Shown here: piece by piece, positions 33,355-44,149 of the stretch
Position numbering within the stretch: the stretch's first letter is position 1
Layout of the letters: every line of letters begins with the position of its first letter
From: Bryoerythrophyllum caledonicum
Taxonomy: Eukaryota > Streptophyta > Bryopsida > Pottiales > Pottiaceae
Assembly (NCBI GenBank): GCA_963971425.1
Contig: OZ020520.1
Span: forward strand, 11,779,807-11,843,806
Length of the DNA: 64,000 bases
Reading direction: 5' to 3'
Made by a program: the position numbers and the translations under genes
The notes under the pieces: model-generated
Database searches by the model: none
What the model was told of the DNA's origin: nothing
The model's input: only the letters and a program-made list of their open reading frames with translations

Positions 33355-34255
33355 AGTCAAGAGCTCTCCACAGCATAGGATATGGAATGCCTGCGGGATA
33401 TGGAATGCCTGTGGTTGTATATCAAAGAAATCAATTGCTTGCCTAATCATCTCAGAACATGACGTCCAATTGCGGAAACGCATCGTGCTCACAAGTGGCA
33501 AAAATATTTCACGCGTGCTGTCAGATGCCCATGCACACTCAATGACGGCGCCTCAATAAAAATGGAAAAGATTTCAAAATTAGTATAGAAATTAAAAGGT
33601 TGATCCAACTAAGGCGGAGTATACGATACAGAGGATATGTTGTATGGTCAGAAGTTTTTTACTAATTTAACAACGAATACCCAATGAGATAAGAGATAAT
33701 AGATGATTAAATGAAAGAGAGTAAAATACTTTGTTTACTGCAAGAATCGCATAGGATGCAATTTCTTTTCTACGGTTGAATAATACATTCTTAGTCTGGC
33801 AGTACCACTTGTACACAATCTGACACATTCTTATTGAACACAACAAAGTTTCAATTTAAATCTAGAGGTCATGATGAGAGCCATAAATGTACAAATAGAT
33901 AATCACTAGTTGTATCTGCTAAACAACCAAGTTTGCTTAAAGTTAATTATTCCCCGGTGTTGTCATAATCACTATAGATAAATGATAAATCCTGTAAAGT
34001 GCAATGCTTGTGACCGCAGAAGCAAATAATAGAGATGTTATAGCCACGAATAACTTCAATTTTGAAATTCAAATTAAGGTTGACAAGAATTGAAAAACTA
34101 GATGTGGATTATGGGCCATCCCGTTGGCAACTGCTTGTTTGTGTAAAATAGAACTAAATAGAGGTAATTAATGTTCAACCATGTCTTGTCATATCATAGC
34201 AGCCGTACTTTTGTGATAATGTTCAATGTGATGCAACGAGGACGACTTACAGAGG
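33355..34255. other. Spacer between the divergent genes of M1
   Basis: AT-rich and without recognisable coding sequence. It presumably contains the divergent promoters for the transposase (leftward) and the genes to the right. Confidence 0.45.
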
Positions 34256-35388
34256 ATGACAAGCAAAGGTGGCCGGAAGAGAAAAACAACACACTACTCA
34301 AATCCTAAGCCGAGGAGATCCCCAATGCAGCCACAACAGGACAAGGCCTTGGCTTCTGAGGAGAGTCGTGAGGACTTGTCATCTGAGGGGCCTGTTCGAT
34401 TCAAGAATTTGTCAAGTATTCTCCAAGCAGAAGAGGCGCCTCACTGTACTGTCAAAGTAAGTGCTTCATATTCATATGCTTAGTTAGTTTTATACACTGT
34501 AATGATGTATTGGTCTTACTTAAAATTTGTAATGTGTAGTCGTCCAGCTATGTGATGCAGCTACGTAGAGAAAGGGGGGAAGAAGAGTCCATACAAATTA
34601 CCATGACGAGTGATTTCACGGGACCTAATGCATCAGTAAGCTCGATGCATGGGAGTAAAGGTGCCAACGGTGTTGATGACGACAATGGCTGTCAAAGCAT
34701 GGACTCTAGCATGGACCTTAGGAGCCGAGTACATTCTTTACGTTCCACAAGGAATAAGAATCGGTCCTCGTCTAGGGCAACCAATGGTCAATCAAGGACC
34801 GATCGAGGTAGCGCGGGGGAAAGTGGGCCTTTCCTATTTGGTGCGGAGCGGGCCCAAATGACACAGGTACAATATCTTCAAAATGATTAAAAATATGCGT
34901 CTTATTTATGGTTTCATATTTATCGCAATGAATCTCCAACTGTATTGTGCATTATGGTTTCTAGAAAATTAGGTATTTAGAACCATATATCTTAACTTCT
35001 TGGAGATTATTGGATTCAATATGCGTTAGTTTTAGGGCATTTGGATCATCTTCCAAAGCTGAGAACATACAACTTCGTGATTTCTTACTCGAGCAAAAGC
35101 CCTAGCTACTGTGATTAATCACTTTACATTCCTACACCAACCATTTAGTTTGTCTAAGTCCAGTTTGATGTTTACTTTTGGTGAATGAATAGTTTTCCTG
35201 CTTAAGTTCTTTCTATTGCATCTCAGGTATGAATTGTCCATGGTCTTTAGGTTACATGCATATGTGAAATTGCATTAGACGATTTTCATGATAGGTTATC
35301 GCTTGCGTTTGCAGGTTGGACTTGGTGAGGTTGGAGAAGGAAGTGGTCAGACAAACAAAAAGGAGGAGCTGTTGACTCAAACAAGATA
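34256..35388 (+). CDS. Small three-exon hypothetical gene of M1
   Basis: Exons 34256-34455, 34539-34866 and about 35315-35388 join with GT-AG borders into roughly 200 residues (MTSKGGRKRKTTHYSN... to ...KKEELLTQTR, TAG). The protein is charged and Ser-rich, with a basic N-terminus suited to nuclear import. No domain is recognised. It lies between the transposase and the ParB-methyltransferase gene on the latter's strand and could be its 5' part; M2 has a short Ser/Gly-rich first exon at the equivalent place. Confidence 0.45.
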
Positions 35389-35793
35389 GGTAAGTACCCA
35401 AAATAACCACGAGTCTTGATTTCATTTCGGAAATTTGAATCATGATTTCATGTCTTCTTTTTATGTGCAATACCGATTTTTGTTGTCTAAACCCTAGTCG
35501 ATAGCCACTTACCCAACACCCAAAACCTATTTAGTATTCTCCGTGACCCTGATCCTGTGAGTTGTGCCCACAAGAATTTCTATAGATTCCGTAAACCCTA
35601 AATTTCTGTGAGTTCATCAGGTGTGCAGTCGTGCCGAAAGAGGGTTCATAAGCGGTGGGTGTGACATCAACGAGGCCGACAAGAACCGGCTGGCGCTCCT
35701 CGTGAGTGCTATTTCTTCTCTTAAATAAATCCTTCTTGTTGTTACAATATGATATGTAGAATCCGCTTGTGGAATCAAACATGTGTGAAGGTT

Positions 35794-37058
35794 CCTCGGA
35801 TCCGAGGCATGCGATTACTCGTCCCTAATTCGTGATCAGATTTCTAGTTTAAAAGATACTATTATGCTGGAACCGAGGGACTGATGGGGTGCACCAAGTT
35901 TTTTTGGTCGATATGGATTCACCTTCGCTGGTTTTTTTTTGACTTCATGCTATTCAATAAGTTGAATTCAATCATGTAATCTTGTGGCTCATCGATATTC
36001 GGGAATATATTTAGTAGATGTCTTGAAGTGCCTCGGATCCGAGGCAGGCGATTCCAAGTTGTATTTGCATGATTCGAATCTTTAGATTGAGGTTTGTTGA
36101 TACTTGATTCTACGTGAATGTATTCATATCGGTGAGGTTCTTCGAGCATGTTGAATGCTAACGATGAGGTGCTTCATGATGTTGAATGCTAACGATGAGG
36201 TGCTTCGTGATGTTGAATGCTAACGATGAGGTGCTTCGTGCATGCTGGACTATTTTGTTTGTGTCTCAAATTTTTTTTGGTGAGTATTTCGTGAACTGTG
36301 TAGAGTGATATGAGGAGGTCTGTGCATGCCTCGAATCCGAGGTACCCGAGACCTCTTGCTTTTGTGGTTTCATAATCTACATTCGTAATCGTAATATCAT
36401 GCTTCAGAGCTGCTTTCTTGTGCGACTTGAGTTGATGGTGTACTCATGCTACATGATTTAGACTTGTTGGATTGATGCTTCTTACTCGATACTTACTTGA
36501 ATCATATTTGTTTGTTCCTGCAATGTGTTGTTTAAGTTTAGATACGTTTAATGTACCCTCTGGAATGAAATCAGGTTTCGAGAGAGCCGAGGGTCCCTCG
36601 GATCTGAAGGACTGATGGGGAGCACCATTTTGATGTTTTTTTTTGTCGATATGGATTCACATTCGTTGGTTTTTTTTTCACTTCATGCTATTCAATAAGT
36701 TGAACTCAATCATGTAATCCTTTGGCTCATCGGTATTTGGGAATAGATTTAGTAGATGTCTTGAAATGCCTCGGATCCCAGGTAGGCGATTCCAAGTTGT
36801 ATTTGCATGATTCGAACCTTCATATTGAGGCCTGTTGATACTTGATTCTACGTGAATGTATACATATCGGTGAGGTTCTTCGTGCATGTAGAATGCTTGA
36901 TGCAAATTGAGGACTATTGATACTTAATGCAGAATGCTCACAATGAGAATCGTTGTGCATGCTGGACTGTTTTGTTTGTGTCTCGAATTTTTTTGGTCAA
37001 TATTTCGTAAACTATGTAGATTGATATGAGTAGGTCTATGCATGCCTTGGATCCGAGG
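35794..37058. repeat. Six copies of palindrome CCTCGGATCCGAGG in M1
   Basis: Perfect copies are at 35794-35807 and 36031-36044. One- or two-base variants occur at 36329-36342 (CCTCGAATCCGAGG), about 36596-36609 (CCTCGGATCTGAAG), 36769-36782 (CCTCGGATCCCAGG) and 37045-37058 (CCTTGGATCCGAGG). Two pairs are explained by the 730-bp duplication, but the others are not. They lie just upstream of the ParB-methyltransferase gene of M1. Confidence 0.85.
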
Positions 37059-37200
37059 TACCCAAGTTCTAGTCGTTTTGGTGTAATCAGATATCTACAA
37101 TCGCTACCACTAACATGATTCTAAGCTGCTAAGATGTGCGGTTTGAGTTAATATTTCTTACCTTTTGGTCGATATTGACTTGCTTTTTTAATGCTTCAAT
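35876..37200. repeat. Tandem duplication of a roughly 730-bp unit in M1
   Basis: Copy 1 (about 35876-36604) and copy 2 (about 36605-37200) share the order ACTGATGGGG(T/A)GCACCA, GTCGATATGGATTCAC, TTCATGCTATTCAATAAGTT, GGCGATTCCAAGTTGTATTT, GATACTTGATTCTACGTGAA, ATATCGGTGAGGTTCTTC and a GGTACCC(A/G)AG segment. Identity looks high in the first 250 bp and falls later. Short 30-bp repeats (TTGAATGCTAACGATGAGG) add local copies at 36150-36235. Confidence 0.85.
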
Positions 37201-37332
37201 CTCGGTACTTGCTTGAATCATGTATGTTCGTTCATTCAAACTGTTGTATAAGTTCTTTGTACTGGATTTAAGAATAGCTGTAGTTTATGCACATGAATGT
37301 AACTGAATAAAAGTTTCCATGGATGTGTGTAG

Positions 37333-40300
37333 ATGGCGTCACCAGATGGAGACATGGTCACACACACTGAGGACTTGGAGCTGCCCAGTAAGGACACGAC
37401 TTCTGCTTCTGAAGCTTTGGGAGCTCTACATTTGGATTCGAGTTTAGTCCTGCAAGATGTACCGGCATTGGGGGTTGATCCTGGTTTGGACACGATAGAG
37501 CTTTCATTGGGGAAGTCCATTCGTGGGACTTCCTACGATGTGCTGTAGAAGTCCCATTCTCCATCTATCGGAGAGTTGCACATCCCACTCTGCCAAATGT
37601 TGCGAATGACTGAGGTGCGTATTCCAATCAAGCCGGACATTGAGAAGCTCAAGAGCGAGTTTGTCAAAGGCTACCGCCCAGGATCTACATGTTTTTATGT
37701 TGCTTTGAGAAACTTTTCCATGGTAGAACGGGAAGTTCTTCCTAAGGAGCCTGTAGGATGGTCAGACATTTGGTGAGCGGAGGACCAGAAGTTCGAAGCT
37801 TTGATTGCGAGGTCGGAGTTACAATGCCTTTCTAATCGCTATTTTTTTGTATGGGATGGCAACCACCACCATCTTGCATGGATGGATGTCATATCCACCA
37901 TGCATCGAAACCATTATGCGTTTCATATTCCAGTTCGAGCAGTTTTATTAGAGCCCACATTGGTGAACCGCCATATTTTACTAAACGCCATGACCGACTG
38001 AAACAAGTGAGTTCTTTTCTTTATTTACTTTTAATTTGGTCTTTTTACCGTTGTTTGTATTTCTTTGGATATTCTCGCAAGTCTTTGATGTTCATAAACA
38101 TTGTCACCTAGGCAGAAAGTCTCCGACCATGTGACACAACAACTGTCACATGATGTGAAGAGAGTCCAACACTTTGCGTGGCTAGACTTCGATCAGCTCA
38201 AGGGTCTGATTAGTGAGGAGGATCACGATGCTAGTGTGGCGGAGTGGGCTAGAAAGGGGACCAAAAAGTGGTACCATATGACCTTCGATTCATTCTTGAA
38301 GTTACTTTATGAGGTACGTTTTGATTAAATTTGGCTCAAGTTTGTCTACTCTATGCTATTATGTGTGGTCTTGAATACGTGTATGATATGTTATTGTGAG
38401 TTTTTTTGGCAATTTTTCTATTACTCTCTTAAATTATTTCTTCGTGTAGCAAGAGCTTATTGCAGCTCAAGAAGATTGTATTCGAACTTACCGTGACACA
38501 CTTGTGACCGGTATTGGGGTTGATCGTGTTGGAAGCTCGGCGGAATTGGTCACTCTATGCTCCGAAGCGGTGCAAAAGAAGAAGACTCAATGTGACACCT
38601 TACTCACCCGACTTCTTGCCATTGTTGACCCTCGTAATGGTGAAGAGTTTTTCAAAGAGGTATTCGTTAGTGCAATTCATTGTACTAGTTCATTCTACAT
38701 TCCGTTAATTATTTTTATAGTATTTATTGACCACTTCCTTGTTGTCCTCTAATTCAGGTTCTACATCATTATGATGTTCATCAGAACAAGCCAGAAATCA
38801 CATCAGAGAAGTTGCAACTGCTTTGCACTTCCAAGGTTTCAGCGAGGTTCAAAGGTCGATGGATGCGTTGGTGGAATTTGTCGAAAGAGAGGAGGGATGA
38901 ATACAATTTTCCAAAAGCACCATGTTTGGAGATCAGTCTTAAACCCTGGCTTGACGTGGATTCATTTTGGGCACGGGTAAGTTCAATTTTCTTAAATCGT
39001 TTTATGTTTCATTTTTCCATCAGTTGTAAGTTTTGTTCACTAACATTTTGTTTTCATTGTATAGCTTGAGGAGGAGGCTGAGAAGTTATTTGCCAAGGTC
39101 GTGAAAGAAGACAATATCACCATTAGGATGGAGGGTCTCCCAAACCTGGTACTGGATATTGGCTCATGGGTTGTGGCTAACTCTCTCACGTTCTGGTGAC
39201 TCGAAGAAGGCATTCAATAACCATTTTAGTGGGACGAAGCCGTTCGTGAAGTCTGATGAGTTTCTCAAGCAGCCAGAGACACCTCAAAGTGTCTAGAGAG
39301 TGGTGCTCCGATACTTTTGGCGAGAGTTTGTTGCCAACGAAGCTTTGCAGCCTCGGGAGTTGCCAATCCGGCTGAGGAAGTGGTGTGATACCACAGTCAG
39401 CGCTAAGTGCATCTTCACAGAGTCTCAGTTGTGCTGTTTCACACGACATCATTTGACTCAGTGTCCTTGGTACTTGGAGCTTTGGCATTCAGCTCCAATC
39501 CCAGGTGACGAGGTGGAGCTTCGGGAGTCATGTGATGCCTTGGCAACACATTCTGGAGCGGGTCCAGTTTTGCAAGCTTCAGCTCCATTTCAGATTGAGC
39601 CTGACCGTGAGCTCTCTGAAAAGGCCAAGGAGAGGGCAAAACAGAAGGCATCCAGGATTGCAGCTAGAGAAGCAGAGCGAGAAGCGGCCCGTTTGGAGAA
39701 GGAGACTGCAAGGAAGGAGAGAAAAGAGACTTGAGTAAGGAACAAGGAATTGGTAGCTTTGGTGGCGGAGGAGGGGCCCGAGAAATTGTTGTCTGTTGTG
39801 GGTCTTGGATCCTTCTCACAGCCGGCACCCGTATTGAGAACATTTGGCGCTTCTCCATCCGCCAGCAGCCGCCCAAGAGCATTCGTTGCAAAACCAGCGT
39901 AGACCATCTATTTGATTCCTGTAGTGGTGCAGACAGAGTCCACTGTAGTTGTTGAGGTAATCAATACCAGCGCTTACTCTATCTTTACTGAGTATGATTC
40001 AGTTACAGCTGAGGATGACGTTTCGCCAATTTGGAGGGATATAACATAGTGGTTGATGGCCCATGGCGGATCCAAGACACGGTACATGAAGGGGGAATTG
40101 ACTGAGGATGGTTTGGCGGATATGTTCATATTTGACGTTTCGGAGGACTTACTAGTTCCAGGCATTCAGGGTGGTACTGTGATTCCACCCTGGAACACAC
40201 TACCTACAATGCCGACCCCCAAGGGTCGGAAAGAATCATTGTGGATTCGGTTTAACTTCGAGTTGGCAGAGTCGTTTCTTCGTGATGGAGGAGCTATCAT

Positions 40301-41159
40301 CGTGTTCTATCAAGATTCGAGGTTCATTTCAAATGAACTGGTTTCCTGGGCTCAGTGGTCGGGATTCGACGAAGAGGCGAAGTGGTTCGCCATCAATGGA
40401 CTTCCCCTCTTCTCTGATGTTTGCCCGGCCGCGTACACAAGACTTTCATGGTCAAGTGCTTCATTCGGAATATTCATTTTATTTCTACATTTTGTTTTTT
40501 GATTATCTAACCATGATTCTAATTTATTATTGTTTGTATTCCACACCTTTTCTAGGTGCATCTATCAAGGCTTGCAAAGCCTTAAGCATCATATTCTTGC
40601 CTTGGAGGGAGACAAGGACTTGGTAGACGAGGTGCTTCGATCCATGATTCCACAGATGTTGGAGGTTAATTCTGCGGTTGTTGAGCCCATGGAGCAGACT
40701 TCTCTCAAGCGCCCTTTGGAGCTTGGTAATGATGAACCAGAGATTAAGACCGCGCCTATGAGAACTTGTAAGTAAGTTCTCTTCATTCATTTGTTGTTTT
40801 CGTTATCTTATTCTATCATAGGTATTTTGCTAATGAAAATTAGTTGCAGACGGTTCTCGACGTTGTTGATGGCTTCTCTGTCAACACCTCCCGTTAGAGT
40901 GTTGGCTCGCTTGGCAGGGAAGGTTGTCAGTTCGGAGCAGCCGCATATTTTGCCTGAGTATGGTGAAGCTGCTGCCATTGCATCCGTAGCGCAACCGTTG
41001 CCTCCACGACGTCCACCGAGTGCTCGATCCAGCTCCGGAGCAAAGGTTTTTGTGGATGACGAGGCTGAGGAGGCTAGTGCTGATTCTGATAGTGGTTCTG
41101 ATAGCAGTATGCCGTTTATCCATCGGGGCAGTGACGATGAGTTCACATGTGAGGAGTAG
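37333..41159 (+). pseudogene. MULE M1 ParB-like/methyltransferase gene, degenerate
   Basis: Homologue of the M2 gene at 51802-47603. Exon 1 (37333 to about 38007) has IPLCQML, then GSTCFYVALRNFS, then YFFVWDGNHHHLAW, the ParB-like signature, interrupted by TAG (37546), TGA (37774) and TGA (about 38000) in one frame. Further exons near 38112-38313 (WYHMTFDSFLKLLYE), 38451-38660, 38759-38979 and 39066-39735 match M2 in order. Exon 39066-39735 contains stops and a frameshift and ends in a long charged helix (AREAEREAARLEKE). The methyltransferase part at about 40053-40420 has VIPPWNTLP and FLRDGGAIIVFYQD. The following exon near 40557 begins GASIKACKAL, then HHILALEGDKDLVDEVL after a frame slip. 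The strand with the VLD motif present in M2 seems deleted. The tail ends in an acidic Ser-rich stretch (SDSSMPF, DDEFTCEE). Confidence 0.78.
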
Positions 41160-41938
41160 TGGTTCCTCTATTTTGTATGCCGTACTGATCTGATATGAGG
41201 CTTTGGATTTTTGGATATATATCACCCTTGCATCTCTTATTTAATTATTTGTTTCATCCACGTAAATGTTTGTACTCTAGTTAGAAAATCTAATAGATAT
41301 TGAATTATCATTCACGGATGGATTTTAATCAATTTTTATAATGTGTCATTAAATTTAGAACTATACAATTATTATATCATGAATAGTATACAAAGTTTTG
41401 AATATTTTTAGATGGTCCATCACTATCATTATCTCCATTCACCACCCTAAACCTTCTTGCAGAAATTTCCTTTAACCTAAACAATCATTATAATAGTACT
41501 ACATATTTTACTTAATTAGAATAGTAATACACATCCAAGAGAATTCCTCTACTGCAAGTCGCAGAGTTATTCAAGCGATGTTTATTACTTCTCCCCCATT
41601 AATCATATATAAAATCGTTATTATTTGGAATAGAAGTTTGCTATGTAAATATGTTACATTATCTCTTATCCGTTTACTTTTGGATGTAATTTTTTCCAAA
41701 AATTCTAATAATAGTGCCACGGCTATAGGTGCCTCTATTCAATAAACTATAAATTAAAGCGATTGTAAGTCAAGAATTTCTCTTATGTTAATTTTTTTTT
41801 TGAAGCACAATCCACCTACACTCACGACAATATGTGTTCTTTTTAATTTCACAACAAAAAAATGGTAAAAATTGTCATGAATTTAGTGCTTGCCGCTCGC
41901 CGCTCACCGCTCACCGCTCACAAGATAGCATTCTTGTT
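41160..41938. other. Right subterminal arm of M1
   Basis: AT-rich non-coding DNA with the inverted subterminal motif CCACGGCTATAGG (41717-41729) and the inverted heptad TIR (CGCTCACCGCTCACCGCTCA, 41899-41920), ending in CAAGATAGCATTCTTGTT before the TSD. Confidence 0.75.
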
Positions 41939-41947
41939 TTCAAGAAC
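41939..41947. repeat. Right target-site duplication of MULE M1 (TTCAAGAAC)
   Basis: This matches 9988-9996 exactly; the adjoining base also nearly matches. Confidence 0.85.
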
Positions 41948-42838
41948 TACCTTTAACTCATCTATATTTCTAGGACATGCCTTATCACGGTGTACTGCAT
42001 CTTTTAGAATCTTCTACACGTTCTAAATTGAATTGAGATCATGAGAGTTTGCTGGCCAATTAAGCTTTTCAAGAAGGCATGACAGTCTCCATTCTTCACA
42101 TATTTTGCTGCGATGGACGAGTGCACCATCTTCCATGACCACTGCATGTGGAACTTTACCCATGAAATAAGATGATTCCCCTTCGTAAATCACTTCCACG
42201 AAATCCTTTGCAGAACGTCAAAGCATAAAAACAAGTTCTCAATTTTGTCCTCCAGCAAATGTGCCCCAAATCATCAAGGAAGTCCGTTCACTTTTGAAAG
42301 CAAGAACTATACAATTTGATGAATAGCGCTCATATGCAGCTCTCCAAACATGAACTTGTCTCGAGTTTTTCCCAATTTCAAAGGTAGATTCATTTGTCCA
42401 AACAATACTCTCTCAATCTTGTGCGCTCCATCCAAGATTCCAAGGTACTTCTGAGCAAAAGCCAATCTTTGATATACATTACGAGGTGTCAAAAAAGGTT
42501 TTTTGACTGCAATTTGAATGAAAATGCCACTTCTACATTAGAGCCTTTAAATGGTATCTCCACACACTAGAGTAGGGCATATAATGGCAATTTTTGATAT
42601 TGACGCTTGAAGATTATTTTTTGAGGAACGCAGAACACCACACATCTCTATTACTAAATTTTGTAGTCTGACTTCTACCACAAGGTTTGTGCTTGTAAGT
42701 TCTATCTTCTCTAAATTTTTTCACCAACTTCTAAACTATTTTGACGGAAACGCCAATAGTGGCTGCAATTTGAACTTGAGTACTCCCTCCCTCACTCATA
42801 TCTATAATACGTCCACAAATTTCATCTGAAATTTCCAT
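41948..42838 (-). pseudogene. N-terminal and core portion of Tc1/mariner transposase copy B
   Basis: Read from an ATG at 42838 (MEISDEICGRIIDMSEGGST), it shows the helix-turn-helix VQIAATIGVS and KPCGRSQTT. Later come TPRNVYQRLAFAQKYLGI, a stretch matching the MEDG-bearing block, and LNWPANSHDLNSI...KILKDAVHRDK, which is the decayed WPANSPDLNP(I/V)E motif. Several stops and frameshifts are present. It breaks off at KVVLE, where M1 is inserted, and resumes at 9996. It is more diverged than copy A and a different lineage of the same superfamily. Confidence 0.82.
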
Positions 42839-44149
42839 TTGAAATATGTTAGACTTTCATTTACTATGCTAACAAATCCTTAAACTCTCATTAACAACAT
42901 TAATAATTTTGTACGGAATCAATCACTCAATAACAATCCTACTAGTACACGATCTTAACACTAAAGGGCTGGCTAGAGAACAATCATCCTTGCTCCCGGA
43001 GACGGACTCCCCATTTGGCTCCCCTTTGTCATGGTAACGTTCGATCTTTATTTTAATCCTTTGGAAGTTCCCACTTACCCTTGTTTAGGTCCCTCGCTTG
43101 CGAGACTTTGTCTGGACATGCCATGTGTTGCCTTCGCGATGTATCGCATTTGGTGGCTACAAAACTTGGAATGAATAGAGCTTTGACACCTGTCGTCGTC
43201 AAATTTGTGCTCGCGAGTCATTGTCATCACCATTTCCTCTAGATTCGTTACACACAGTTCTTCCCGGACGGTAGATCTTGTTGTATAATTTAAATTATTT
43301 TTTGAAATTATAATTTAATAAATTATTCACCCATATTATTTTACAATCCTGGAAATCATTTGTATTTTGAAATTACTAAATCAATTTGGCCACCTTCTCA
43401 GAGTCTTCCGGAACTCCAATGCAATTCAAAACCTGGGAACAACATGATAAACTTGTAAAAAAGATTACACTATGGAAATTGCACCTACACAAACCGGCAT
43501 CATTCACATAAATGTGAAATTCCATTTGCACGACTGAACCGTGTCAGAGTATAGAAGCAAAGGAGAACCAAAGGTGAAAAGCGCAACATCAAAGACACTG
43601 TGTCCCTAAAACTTAGCAAGAAAGTGGAACGAAGCAACATAGATGATCCAACTCCAAGACATGTACTAGAGACAAGACCATGCTGCAACACATGATACAA
43701 GGAGGCAACTTTGCATCACGACTATTGGAATAGACGCCCATTAGTTAACTCCCGGGTCACTGTAGTTCGACTACCGTATCAGTACCAGTGATAGTGACAT
43801 CAATACTAATTAACTATAGTTAAACCCGAGTAGCAGCTCCACCTCGGAGTACGGTTTTTTGCCCCATTAACGGGTGCATGTACTTACTATCTATATAGCT
43901 AAACCCCTCCTTTAGGAGGCGCCTAAGTTAATCCTTCAACATGTTATTAGCACAACTCCTGCTAGCTATGTACACACTCTTTGGTCTGACCATCGACAAT
44001 CTCTACACGAGCTTCCAAGAGTCAGACACACACGATTTTTTTTTTCTTTTGCAGGATCACTATTTATAGCCGCACGTTTTTTTAGCAATAGAATCATTGT
44101 TCACAGTTGTAGATTTTTTTACAGTAAGGTACTATAGCTAAGACAGAAG
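42839..44149. other. Spacer and presumed copia 5' LTR/leader
   Basis: No gene is seen. The right end of mariner copy B and the 5' LTR of the copia element that follows should lie here, but no TG...CA boundary or tRNA primer site could be fixed, because the 3' LTR is outside the window. Confidence 0.35.

Larger units (their letters stand above)
9997..41938 (-). mobile_element. MULE transposon M1 (about 12.1 kb without its internal 19.8-kb insertion)
   Basis: The boundaries come from the 9-bp TSD TTCAAGAAC and from inverted ends that start AAC...GCTATCTTGTGAGCG and run through heptad repeats of GTGAGCG (10003-10045, inverted at 41885-41930). A subterminal motif CCTATAGCCGTGG sits at 10139-10151 and inverted at 41717-41729. 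Contents: a transposase gene on the minus strand (33354 to 10740, split by element G), a small three-exon gene (34256-35388) and a ParB-like/methyltransferase gene on the plus strand (37333-41159). The transposase and ParB genes diverge, the same arrangement as in MULE M2. It is inserted in mariner copy B. All its larger genes are broken, so it cannot move on its own. Confidence 0.88.

Noticed and set aside
43740..44110. Copia 5' LTR
   Set aside because: Position is plausible, but no TG...CA borders, primer-binding site or second LTR in the window allow it to be defined.
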